From Oscillospiraceae bacterium (GTDB lineage Bacteria; Bacillota; Clostridia; Saccharofermentanales; Fastidiosipilaceae): 29,525 nucleotides of DNA. A program made the translations under genes and the position numbers. The stretch spans positions 1 through 29,525 of the forward strand of contig JASBZA010000016.1 in NCBI GenBank assembly GCA_029983685.1. The letters run 5' to 3'. This document shows positions 22,313 through 29,525 of this stretch, piece after piece. Positions within the stretch are counted from its first letter, which is position 1; every line of letters begins with the position of its first letter. The notes beneath the pieces are model-generated. The model made no database searches and was not told the origin of the DNA. It saw only the letters and a program-made list of their open reading frames with translations.

Positions 22313-24511
22313 ATGACAGTAAGGTTTAAAGAAGACTCGAATCATCTGACACTTTATACAAAAGAAAGCAGCTACCAGATGCAAATAGACGACCATGGTG
22401 TTCTACTGCACACCTGGTACGGAGCCAAGATTGATGACCGGGCCTCTCACCTTATTGAACTTCGTGACCGCGGTTTTTCGTCTAACCCGCCCGACCTGGT
22501 ACCCGACCGCACCTATTCTTTGGATTTCTTGCCCCAGGAGATTGCCTGCCTGGGTAACGGCGATTTAAGAGACTTTGCCCTGGATGTGGCCTGGGAGAAC
22601 GGTACCCATGCTTTGGACTTAAGAGTCGTCAATTACAGCTGGGAAGATAAGGCTCCGGATTGGGGCGTCTTGCCACATTTTTGGTCCGATAAAGACCATA
22701 CCTTGTGTATTACATTAAAGGACCGTGAGAAGGACCTCTATGTCCACCTCTATTACACCGTTTACTATGAGTATGACTTAATTACTCGAAGCCTTTCGGT
22801 TGAGAACCGTACCGATGAGACCATTGTCCTCCACAAAGCCGCTTCGGCCAGTGTGGATTTCCCGACCCAGGATTGGACCTTATTGCATTTTGCCGGCCGC
22901 CACAACAAGGAGAGGGCGCGCCAAGATTATGAAGTCCAGCAGGGCCGCTTCAAGATTTACTCTTCCAGAGGTGTTTCCAGCCACCAGCATAACCCGACCG
23001 TTATACTGAAGGGACCCGATGCAACAGAAGACTTCGGTCCTTGCTACGGTTTCGCCCTGGTCTACAGCGGTGGTTTCGATATTACCTGTGAAGGCGACCA
23101 GTACGGTCAGACACGTCTGGTTATGGGCTTAGACAGTCAAAACTTTAGCTGGCCTTTAGAACCGTGCCAAAGCTTCCAGACCCCTGAATTGGCCATGACG
23201 TATTCCGGTCAGGGCATGGGGAAGATGAGCCGCGATTTCCATAAGGCAGTAAGAGAGCACCTTATTAGAAGTCCTTGGCAGAACCGACCCCGCCCCATTG
23301 TGGTCAACAACTGGGAAGCCACGTATTTTGATTTTACCGGTGAGAAGCTTTTGGAGATTGTCGATGTAGCCCGTGAAATCGGCCTGGACATGTTTGTCCT
23401 AGATGACGGCTGGTTCGGCGCCCGCGATTGGGATGATCGGGCACTGGGAGACTGGCAGGTTAATGAGAAAAAACTTGGTATGCCTTTAAGGGACCTGGTT
23501 AAAGAAGTGAATAAAAGAGGGCTGGAATTCGGTCTCTGGGTAGAGCCCGAGATGATCAACAAGGATTCGGACCTCTTTAGAGCCCATCCCGACTGGGCCT
23601 TGACCGTTCCCGGACGTCAACCCCTAAGCTCCAGAGAGCAGCTTATTTTAGATATTACGAATCCCGAAGCCAGACGACATGTCACGGACGAGATTTTAAA
23701 AGTTATGGCTGAAGCTGAAAATGTCCGCTATGTGAAGTGGGATATGAATCGGTCTGTTCTAGATACCTATTTGGCCGGAGCGGACAGAAAGAGTCAGGGT
23801 ATGTACCGCCATCTTTATGTTTTGGCCATGTATGAGATGACCCAGACCCTCTTGGATGCCTATCCGGACCTGCTCTTGGAAGGCTGTTCGGGCGGAGGTG
23901 GTCGCTTTGACCTAGGCATGCTTTATTTTGTGCCGCAAATATGGACCAGTGATAACACGGATGCATCGGATAGGGTGGAAATCCAGTACGGAACATCTTT
24001 CTTCTATCCGCCCTCTGCCATTTCGGCCCATGTATCGGCGGTCCCCAACCACCAGAACCACAGGACCACGCCCCTGAAGAGCCGGGGGATTGTGGCTTAC
24101 CAGGGAAGTTTTGGTTACGAGCTGGACTTGACTAGGCTTAGCGAGGAAGAAATTGCTGAGATGAAAGACCAGGTTAAGACCTATCGAGGCTTGGCAGAGC
24201 TGGTCCTACAAGGAGACTATTATCGCTTGACCAATCCCTTCAGCGGCGAAGCCTATACTGCCTGGTCTACGGTAGATCCGGCAGGGAAGAAGGCTATCTT
24301 AAGTGTTTATTACCACGACCTTAAGTCCAACTACCCCAACCCGATCCTGCGCTTTAAAGGGCTTTTGGCTAACAGCTTATACGAACTGTCTTTAGATGGT
24401 CAGGTCCTGGGGAAATTCTTGGGCCAAACCCTTATGGAAGTGGGCTTTAGGTCTGCTTATCCGGAAGAAAATTATCAGGCTTTCTTGTACCAAGTCACGT
24501 TATGTGAATGA
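22313..24511 (+). CDS. alpha-galactosidase, GH36
   Basis: Hydrolyses terminal alpha-1,6-galactose from melibiose, raffinose and stachyose with retention. It has no signal peptide, so it acts in the cytoplasm on imported sugars. At 732 aa it is the full-length GH36 tetrameric type (AgaA/RafA/AgaR class). Landmarks are the N-terminal beta-sandwich (about 1-320), the barrel with NNWEATYFDF (332-341) and LDDGWFG (363-369), the nucleophile D477 in VKWDMNR, and the acid/base D547 in SDNTDASDR. The 70-residue spacing equals that of the characterised Geobacillus enzyme. CSGGGGRFD (525-533) is also typical. GGAGG precedes the ATG. First gene of the operon driven from the divergent region. Confidence 0.95.
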   Translation: MTVRFKEDSNHLTLYTKESSYQMQIDDHGVLLHTWYGAKIDDRASHLIELRDRGFSSNPPDLVPDRTYSLDFLPQEIACLGNGDLRDFALDVAWENGTHALDLRVVNYSWEDKAPDWGVLPHFWSDKDHTLCITLKDREKDLYVHLYYTVYYEYDLITRSLSVENRTDETIVLHKAASASVDFPTQDWTLLHFAGRHNKERARQDYEVQQGRFKIYSSRGVSSHQHNPTVILKGPDATEDFGPCYGFALVYSGGFDITCEGDQYGQTRLVMGLDSQNFSWPLEPCQSFQTPELAMTYSGQGMGKMSRDFHKAVREHLIRSPWQNRPRPIVVNNWEATYFDFTGEKLLEIVDVAREIGLDMFVLDDGWFGARDWDDRALGDWQVNEKKLGMPLRDLVKEVNKRGLEFGLWVEPEMINKDSDLFRAHPDWALTVPGRQPLSSREQLILDITNPEARRHVTDEILKVMAEAENVRYVKWDMNRSVLDTYLAGADRKSQGMYRHLYVLAMYEMTQTLLDAYPDLLLEGCSGGGGRFDLGMLYFVPQIWTSDNTDASDRVEIQYGTSFFYPPSAISAHVSAVPNHQNHRTTPLKSRGIVAYQGSFGYELDLTRLSEEEIAEMKDQVKTYRGLAELVLQGDYYRLTNPFSGEAYTAWSTVDPAGKKAILSVYYHDLKSNYPNPILRFKGLLANSLYELSLDGQVLGKFLGQTLMEVGFRSAYPEENYQAFLYQVTLCE

Positions 24512-24550
24512 AATATGATGAAGAGATAGGAAAGAGAGAAAGGAATTTTT

Positions 24551-25858
24551 ATGAAGATTACATTTTTAGGAGCAGGAAGTACCGTCTTCGTTCGAAATGT
24601 TTTGGGTGACTGCCTGGTTACCCCGGCCCTGTGTGAAGCGGAGTATGCACTCTACGACATCGATGCCGAACGTCTCGACGACAGCTATCAAATGTTGATG
24701 AGTCTAAATCGTAACTCCAACGACTCCAAGGCCAAGCTTACAACCTACATCGGTTTAGACCAGCTGGAAGATGCCTTAAGAGGAGCCGATTTCGTCATCT
24801 GTGCTATCCAGGTGGGCGGCTATGAGCCGGCTACGGTAAGAGACTTTGAAATTCCCAAGAAATACGGTTTGAAACAAACCATAGGAGACACCCTGGGCGT
24901 GGCCGGTGTCTTCCGTGCACTCAGAACCTTGCCGGTTTTCGACCAATTCGCCGATGCCATGGAAAAGGTCTGTCCCGATGCCTGGTTCATTAACTACGTT
25001 AACCCCATGGCCATCCTCACCGGCTACATGCAGCGTTACCGCAAGATTAAGACGGTAGGCCTCTGCCACTCGGTTCAGGTCTGTGTACCGCACTTGTTGG
25101 AGTCCTTGCAGATGGAATACGACGATCAGATTCAGTGGAAAATTGCCGGCATTAACCACATGGCTTGGCTCTTAGAAGTAACCAAGGACGGTAAGGATCT
25201 CTATCCGGAGATTTTGGCCAAAGAAAAAGAAGTCGGCACTCCCGAAAAGGACAAGGTCCGTTTCGATATGATGCATCGTTTCGGCTACTACGTGACCGAA
25301 TCCAGCGAACATAATGCCGAATACCATCCTTACTATATTAAGGATAAATATCCCGAACTTATTGACGAGCTGAATATTCCTTTGGATGAATACCCCAGAC
25401 GCTGTATCAACCAGATTGAAGACTGGAAAAAGACAAGGGCGGAATTGACCGAGAATCATGACCTAACCCACGACCGGTCCAACGAGTATTGCTCTTACAT
25501 CATCGAAGCTATGGTTACCAATAAGCCTTATAAGTTCGGCGGTAACGTGATGAATACCGGCCTTATCCCCAACTTACCGCAGAAAGCTTGTGTGGAAGTG
25601 CCTTGTATAGCCGATGCTTCGGGCGTGGCCCCTACTTATGTGGGCGAACTTCCCGAGATTTGCGCAGCCTTAAACAGAACTAATATTAACGTTCAGCTCT
25701 TAACCATCGAGGCTTATTTGTCCAAAGAAAAGCGTGATATTTACAGAGCCTGTCAGTTGGATCCGCATACCGTTTCGGAATTGTCCCTGGATGATATTGA
25801 AGCACTCTGTGACGAAATGTTAGAAGCACACCGGGAGTTCCTCGGTGAATATAAATAG
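24551..25858 (+). CDS. GH4 NAD-dependent alpha-galactosidase/glucosidase (MelA-like)
   Basis: Cytoplasmic glycosidase that uses NAD+ and a divalent metal in an oxidation-elimination mechanism, unlike ordinary hydrolases. 435 aa. Rossmann motif FLGAGS (5-10), IGDTLGVAGVFRALRT (111-126), NYVNPMAILT (148-157), the metal cysteine and histidine in GLCHS (C172, H173) and AGINHMAW with H203 are all present. The substrate within GH4 cannot be fixed by eye. The neighbours and the MelA-like LGVAGVFRALRT region favour alpha-galactoside. It lies 39 bp after the GH36 gene with AAAGGAA before the ATG. Confidence 0.92.
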   Translation: MKITFLGAGSTVFVRNVLGDCLVTPALCEAEYALYDIDAERLDDSYQMLMSLNRNSNDSKAKLTTYIGLDQLEDALRGADFVICAIQVGGYEPATVRDFEIPKKYGLKQTIGDTLGVAGVFRALRTLPVFDQFADAMEKVCPDAWFINYVNPMAILTGYMQRYRKIKTVGLCHSVQVCVPHLLESLQMEYDDQIQWKIAGINHMAWLLEVTKDGKDLYPEILAKEKEVGTPEKDKVRFDMMHRFGYYVTESSEHNAEYHPYYIKDKYPELIDELNIPLDEYPRRCINQIEDWKKTRAELTENHDLTHDRSNEYCSYIIEAMVTNKPYKFGGNVMNTGLIPNLPQKACVEVPCIADASGVAPTYVGELPEICAALNRTNINVQLLTIEAYLSKEKRDIYRACQLDPHTVSELSLDDIEALCDEMLEAHREFLGEYK

Positions 25859-25873
25859 TAGAGGAGAAAAAGA

Positions 25874-27217
25874 ATGAAGAAACTAATCAGTTTATCGCTG
25901 ATCGCAGCGATGGGTTTGTCTCTGGCAGCTTGTGGCGGTAATTCCGGCAACAACGAGACCAAGAAGACAAGCGAGGCAGCAGGTTCTAGTGTTGCATCCG
26001 AAGCCGGCAGTGAGGCTTCCGAGAAAAAGGGCGGCGAGGCCGGCAGCGGTACGACTTTGGCCGTAGGTATCTGGGACGAAAATCAGAGAGCCGGTTTGCA
26101 GGAAATCATGGACGATTTCACAGCCGAATCCGGTATCAAAGCCGAGATTCAGGTCGTCGACTGGGCCAACTATTGGACCCAATTAGCCGCAGGTGCTTCG
26201 GGCGGGGAATTGCCGGACGTTTTCTGGATGCACTCCAATGAGTCACAACGTTACATGGATAACGGCATGCTCATGGACCTGACCGACCGCATTGAGAAAT
26301 CGGACAAGATTGACCTAAGCAAGTATCCCGAAGATATTGTTAAGCTCTACCAATTAGAGGGCAAGCAATACGCTATTCCAAAGGACATCGATACCATAGC
26401 CGTTTGGTACAACAAGGCTATGTTTGACGCAGCCGGTGTGGAATATCCGAAGCCCGATTGGACCTGGGACGACTTTTATGAAATTGCCGTAAAATTGACG
26501 GATAAAGAAAAGGAAACCTACGGTTTAGTTATCGCTCCGGATAACAACCAGGCAGGTTACTACAATGTTATTTACGATTACGGAGGCTATGTCATTAGCG
26601 ACGATAAGAAGACCTCCGGTATGGACGATCCCAAGACCATCGAAGCTATGAAGTTCGTTGATAAATTAGTCAAGGACACCATGCCCCCTCTGCAGCTCAT
26701 CACCGAGAACAAAGAAGACGGCTTGCTCCTGAACGGTAAGGTCGCTATGGCCCCCCAAGGCTCCTGGATGCTCCCTGCTTACAAGGGCAACGACTTCGCT
26801 GTAGAGAACTTCGATATTCAGGTTCTGCCTAACTACAACGGCAAACGTGTTTCAATCTACAACGGTATTTCATGGACTGCCGCAGCCAACACCACTAAGC
26901 CCGAAGAAGCCTGGCAGCTCATCGAGTACATGGGCACCAAGGAAGCTCAACAGAAACAAGCCGAACTGGGTGTTACTATGTCGGCTTACGAGAATACCTC
27001 CGATGCCTTTGTGAACTCCTTTGATAAGTTCAACCTGAATGCATACCTCGACATGATGAATGATATGGTTATCCGTCCTTACTCGCGTGATACCGTGACC
27101 TGGGAAGGTAAATTCATCGAGCACATGACCTCCGTCTGGGGCGGCACAGAAGAAATGGAAGAGGCTTGCAAGGCCATCGCTGCCGAAATGAACGACACTT
27201 TGGCTGCCGAGAATTAA
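25874..27217 (+). CDS. sugar ABC transporter substrate-binding lipoprotein
   Basis: Family 1 extracellular solute-binding protein, 447 aa. The signal peptide ends in the lipobox LAAC with lipidated C20. A Ser/Ala/Glu-rich linker (about 21-60) tethers the binding domain. The fold shows in WTQLAAGASGGELPDVFWMH, YAIPKDIDTIAVWYNKAMFDAAGV and LNGKVAMAPQGSWML. It delivers alpha-galactosides or similar oligosaccharides to the two permeases that follow, by context. The ATG lies 15 bp after the GH4 stop with GAGGAG upstream. Confidence 0.93.
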   Translation: MKKLISLSLIAAMGLSLAACGGNSGNNETKKTSEAAGSSVASEAGSEASEKKGGEAGSGTTLAVGIWDENQRAGLQEIMDDFTAESGIKAEIQVVDWANYWTQLAAGASGGELPDVFWMHSNESQRYMDNGMLMDLTDRIEKSDKIDLSKYPEDIVKLYQLEGKQYAIPKDIDTIAVWYNKAMFDAAGVEYPKPDWTWDDFYEIAVKLTDKEKETYGLVIAPDNNQAGYYNVIYDYGGYVISDDKKTSGMDDPKTIEAMKFVDKLVKDTMPPLQLITENKEDGLLLNGKVAMAPQGSWMLPAYKGNDFAVENFDIQVLPNYNGKRVSIYNGISWTAAANTTKPEEAWQLIEYMGTKEAQQKQAELGVTMSAYENTSDAFVNSFDKFNLNAYLDMMNDMVIRPYSRDTVTWEGKFIEHMTSVWGGTEEMEEACKAIAAEMNDTLAAEN

Positions 27218-27238
27218 TATCTGACCTTTTATTAAGCC

Positions 27239-27275
27239 GGAGAGGCGGACCTAAATAGTTTCGCCTCTCCCTTTT
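27239..27275 (+). terminator. intercistronic hairpin between binding protein and permease
   Basis: GGAGAGGCG (27239-27247) pairs perfectly with CGCCTCTCC (27262-27270), 14-nt loop, followed by CTTTT. The short T run suggests partial termination or 3'-end protection. Either would make more of the binding protein than of the permeases, as is common in such operons. Confidence 0.65.
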
Positions 27276-27299
27276 ACATTGCAGGAGGATGATTAAGCC

Positions 27300-28199
27300 A
27301 TGCAAAGAAAACCTATTAGCTATAGAAGACAGCGCAGACGAAGCGAGTTCCTTTGGGGTTGGGCCTTCCTGCTGCCTACAGTAGTCGGCCTTATCATCTT
27401 AAATATTTACCCCATTTTTTATACCATCTATCTTAGTTTTCATAAGAGCGGCGATTTTGGCCGTAACAATATTTTTGTCGGTTTCCAAAACTATGCCAAA
27501 GCTCTGAAAGATATGCAGATACTAAAAGCCATGCGAAACTCGCTTCTGTATATGCTTATGGAAGTACCGATTTCCGTGGCCTTGTCTCTGGTTTTGGCAG
27601 CCTTAATGAATCAAAAAATACGCTTCCGTACAGTTTACCGGACCATCATCTTCTTACCGATGGTGGCGGCACCGGCAGCTGTAGCCATGGTATGGCGCTG
27701 GCTTTTTAATACAGAATTCGGCCTCATCAATCACATTTTAGGTAAGAAAATTAGCTGGATCTCAGATCCCAAAATTTCCCTGGTTTCTATAGCCATTATC
27801 GGTATCTGGTCCATCTTGGGCTACAACATGATTTTGTTTTTGGCCGCCTTACAAGAAGTCCCCAACGACTATTACGAAGCGGCGGAACTGGACGGAGCCG
27901 GCAAGGCCGTGCAATTTTTCCGCATCACGCTGCCGCTCATATCGCCGATGATTTATTTCGTTTTAGTGACCCGTGTTATAGCGGCTTTGCAAGTCTTTGA
28001 CACGATTTACATGATGATGGATCGGACTAATCCGGCCTTACAAGATACCCAGTCCCTGGTTTTCTTATTCTATCGCTACTCCTTCGTAGAGAATAACAGA
28101 GGCTACGGATCGACCATTGTAGTCTTGCTATTGCTTATTACGCTTATCTTCACGGTATTGCAAAACTACGGTCAGAAAAAATGGGTCATTTACGATTAG
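27300..28199 (+). CDS. sugar ABC transporter permease, MalF/MsmF type
   Basis: Inner-membrane subunit, 299 aa, with six expected helices; the first is at about residues 18-40. The EAA loop that contacts the ATPase is EVPNDYYEAAELDGAGKAVQFFRITLPLISP (about 191-220). AGGAGG sits upstream of the ATG. The stop is 14 bp before the second permease. No ATPase gene accompanies it, which is usual for transporters served by a shared MsmK/MsiK-like ATPase elsewhere. Confidence 0.93.
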   Translation: MQRKPISYRRQRRRSEFLWGWAFLLPTVVGLIILNIYPIFYTIYLSFHKSGDFGRNNIFVGFQNYAKALKDMQILKAMRNSLLYMLMEVPISVALSLVLAALMNQKIRFRTVYRTIIFLPMVAAPAAVAMVWRWLFNTEFGLINHILGKKISWISDPKISLVSIAIIGIWSILGYNMILFLAALQEVPNDYYEAAELDGAGKAVQFFRITLPLISPMIYFVLVTRVIAALQVFDTIYMMMDRTNPALQDTQSLVFLFYRYSFVENNRGYGSTIVVLLLLITLIFTVLQNYGQKKWVIYD

Positions 28200-28213
28200 G
28201 GAGGAGAAAAGAT

Positions 28214-29065
28214 ATGTCCGGTCACAAGATGAATAGAAAAAAAGGTACAATCGGCAAGTTGGCAACAAGCCATATCTTCCTGATTCTGGTCAGCATTACC
28301 ATGTTGGTGCCCTTCCTATGGATGCTCTTCACGGCCTTTAAGAGCAACACAGAAGCGACCAGTATGAACCCCTTTTACATTTTGCCACGGGAATGGCGGC
28401 CTGATGCCTTCGTTACCGTTCTGGGTAATTACGATTTCGGAAGGCTCTATCTAAACACGATTTTGCTTATTATCTTCCGTGTTTTATGCGCCGTCCTTAC
28501 CGCTACCATGGCGGCCTACGCTTTGGGCAGGCTGAACTTCTTCGGCAAGAATTTGGCTTTCGGCCTGGTGCTCTTGCAGATGATGGTGCCCTCGCAAATC
28601 TTCGTTATTCCCCAGTACGTCATGGTTTCCAAGATGGGCATGACCAACACCTTGTTCGGTCTGGTTTTCCCCGGTCTGGTCACGGCTTTCGGAACCTTCC
28701 TGCTTAGGCAGGCCTACATGAGTCTCCCCCGAGACTTGGAAGAAGCGGCTAAGCTGGACGGTTGTAATATCGGCCAAACCTTCTTCTACATCATGGCGCC
28801 TCTGACCAAGTCTTCCATGGTGGCTTTGGGAATCTTTACGGCTCTTTTTGCCTACAAAGACCTCATGTGGCCTATGATTGTAGCTCCGGCCAAAGAGTGG
28901 TCCACCTTGGCTCCGGCCCTGGCCAAGATGCAAGGCCAGTTTACGACCAAGTACCCGGAGCTCATGGCGGCGTCCTTGTTGGCTTGTGTGCCCATGATTG
29001 TTATCTACCTGATTTTCCAGAAGCAATTCATTCAAGGCATTGCTACGACGGGAGGAAAACTTTAA
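28214..29065 (+). CDS. sugar ABC transporter permease, MalG/MsmG type
   Basis: Second membrane subunit, 283 aa from ATG 28214. GGAGGAG at the end of the preceding gene supports this start over one at 28181, which would overlap. Six helices are expected. The EAA loop is LPRDLEEAAKLDGCNIGQTFFYIMAPL. The C-terminus FQKQFIQGIATTGGKL is typical of this family. Last gene before the terminator at 29096. Confidence 0.93.
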   Translation: MSGHKMNRKKGTIGKLATSHIFLILVSITMLVPFLWMLFTAFKSNTEATSMNPFYILPREWRPDAFVTVLGNYDFGRLYLNTILLIIFRVLCAVLTATMAAYALGRLNFFGKNLAFGLVLLQMMVPSQIFVIPQYVMVSKMGMTNTLFGLVFPGLVTAFGTFLLRQAYMSLPRDLEEAAKLDGCNIGQTFFYIMAPLTKSSMVALGIFTALFAYKDLMWPMIVAPAKEWSTLAPALAKMQGQFTTKYPELMAASLLACVPMIVIYLIFQKQFIQGIATTGGKL

Positions 29066-29095
29066 GTCTAGAAATGTTAAATTTAAATCGATTCG

Positions 29096-29137
29096 AAGAG
29101 GACAGCTTCCCACAAGAGGAGATTGTCCTCTTTTTTT
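29096..29137 (+). terminator. intrinsic terminator of the galactoside operon
   Basis: AAGAGGACA (29096-29104) pairs with TGTCCTCTT (29124-29132), 9-bp stem with a 19-nt loop, ending in a run of T to 29137. Confidence 0.85.
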
Positions 29138-29242
29138 ATGTATTTTTGCAAAAAATATTAAGTAAAGAGCAAATTAATGGAAGTCTAAAGCGTTTTGGTA
29201 CCCTAACATCAAGCTAGCTAAAGTTTGTTAGAGGAGTAAATA

Positions 29243-29525
29243 ATGATTTATTACGTAGACAGTTCAGTGAAGCTATCAGGTGACGGAAGCAAGGACAAGC
29301 CTTTTAAGAAAATTCAAATGGCTGCTGATATTGCCGTGCCCGGAGATGAGATTTTGGTCCTCCCCGGTATCTATCGTGAAGAGGTCAGCCCGGTCCATGC
29401 TGGACTTCCGGGCAAGCCTATCGTCTATCGGTCTATAGAAGAGAAGGCTGCTGTTATTACAGGTGCCGAGGAGATTAAGGATTGGACACCTTACCAAGGT
29501 GACGTATGGAAAGTCGAGATTGCAA
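29243..29525 (+). CDS. right-handed beta-helix glycosidase, GH120 beta-xylosidase-like (partial)
   Basis: The 3' end lies outside the window; 94 codons are visible from ATG 29243, with GAGGAG at 29231-29236. It starts MIYYVDSSVKLSGDGSKDKP and continues with PFKKIQMAADIAVPGDEILVLPG-type text and an IYREEV motif, then GLPGKPIVYRS, AVITGAEEIKDW and GDVWKVEI. This pattern (PF...I..AA..A.PGD.I.V.PG.Y.E.V) marks parallel beta-helix carbohydrate enzymes. The W..Y.GDVWK segment is most like the N-terminus of GH120 beta-xylosidases as I remember them. No signal peptide, so probably cytoplasmic. A pectate-lyase-like or other beta-helix enzyme remains possible. It follows the terminator, so it probably has its own promoter in 29138-29230. 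Confidence 0.7.
   Translation, partial: MIYYVDSSVKLSGDGSKDKPFKKIQMAADIAVPGDEILVLPGIYREEVSPVHAGLPGKPIVYRSIEEKAAVITGAEEIKDWTPYQGDVWKVEIA

Noticed and set aside
29143..29154. TTTTTGCAAAAA palindrome before the GH120-like gene
   Set aside because: A short AT-rich palindrome is expected by chance. Its likeness to the IS target sequence (TTTTTGCAA) is noted, but there is no insertion here.
1..29525. CRISPR arrays, tRNA or rRNA genes, prophage genes
   Set aside because: No regularly spaced repeats, cloverleaf sequences, rRNA signatures or phage structural genes were seen.

Overview
The window looks like chromosome of a low-to-mid GC Gram-positive bacterium (Bacillota). It is probably a member of the Clostridia, perhaps Lachnospiraceae-like. 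The signs are strong purine-rich Shine-Dalgarno sites, lipoprotein signal peptides, an LtaS-type phosphoglycerol transferase, a T-box riboswitch, a two-subunit iron-sulfur L-serine dehydratase and an msm-type sugar importer with no ATPase of its own. The species cannot be named from the sequence alone.

Region 1 (1-8309, + strand) starts with a strong promoter (TTGACT-17-TATAAT). It drives a tight run of five genes: an LTA-synthase-like membrane enzyme, a cysteine desulfurase, the tRNA 2-thiouridylase MnmA, and the two halves of a heterodimeric ABC exporter. The desulfurase and MnmA form a sulfur relay to tRNA. The exporter halves show the asymmetric residues of one degenerate and one active ATP site.

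Region 2 (8324-11540, - strand) is a three-gene ABC importer of the TrpXYZ type: lipoprotein, permease and ATPase. It sits behind a complete T-box leader with a perfect 11-bp terminator stem, the T-box core, a probable UGG (Trp) specifier and its own promoter. Substrate prediction is tryptophan.

Region 3 (11541-14770) is accessory DNA. A 1.69-kb IS30-family element lies 2 bp upstream of the importer's -35 box and is flanked by an unusually long 13-bp direct repeat. Beside it is an AbiEi/AbiEii type IV toxin-antitoxin pair. An 18-bp-arm perfect palindrome covers its -10 box and ribosome binding site.

Region 4 (14819-20916) holds a eukaryotic-type hexokinase and a sugar O-acetyltransferase on the + strand. 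On the - strand is a likely operon of a YitT-family membrane protein, SdaAB, SdaAA and an M20 amidohydrolase. The amidohydrolase is broken by a frameshift at a short AC repeat. Upstream of the YitT gene is an unassigned non-coding stretch with hairpins, then a 48-codon small ORF that may be a truncated gene remnant.

Region 5 (21100-29525) is an alpha-galactoside utilisation locus. An AraC-family regulator is divergent from a GH36 alpha-galactosidase, a GH4 NAD-dependent glycosidase, a sugar-binding lipoprotein and two permeases, ending in a terminator. An inverted repeat in the divergent promoter region is a candidate operator. A truncated beta-helix glycosidase gene, most like GH120 beta-xylosidases, begins at the right edge. 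Imported oligosaccharides would be cleaved inside the cell by the two mechanistically unrelated galactosidases, and the hexokinase could feed released glucose into glycolysis.

I did not find a clearly undescribed system. The most unusual items are the IS/T-box/AbiE junction, the very long AbiE operator palindrome, the frameshifted amidohydrolase and the unexplained leader before the YitT gene.
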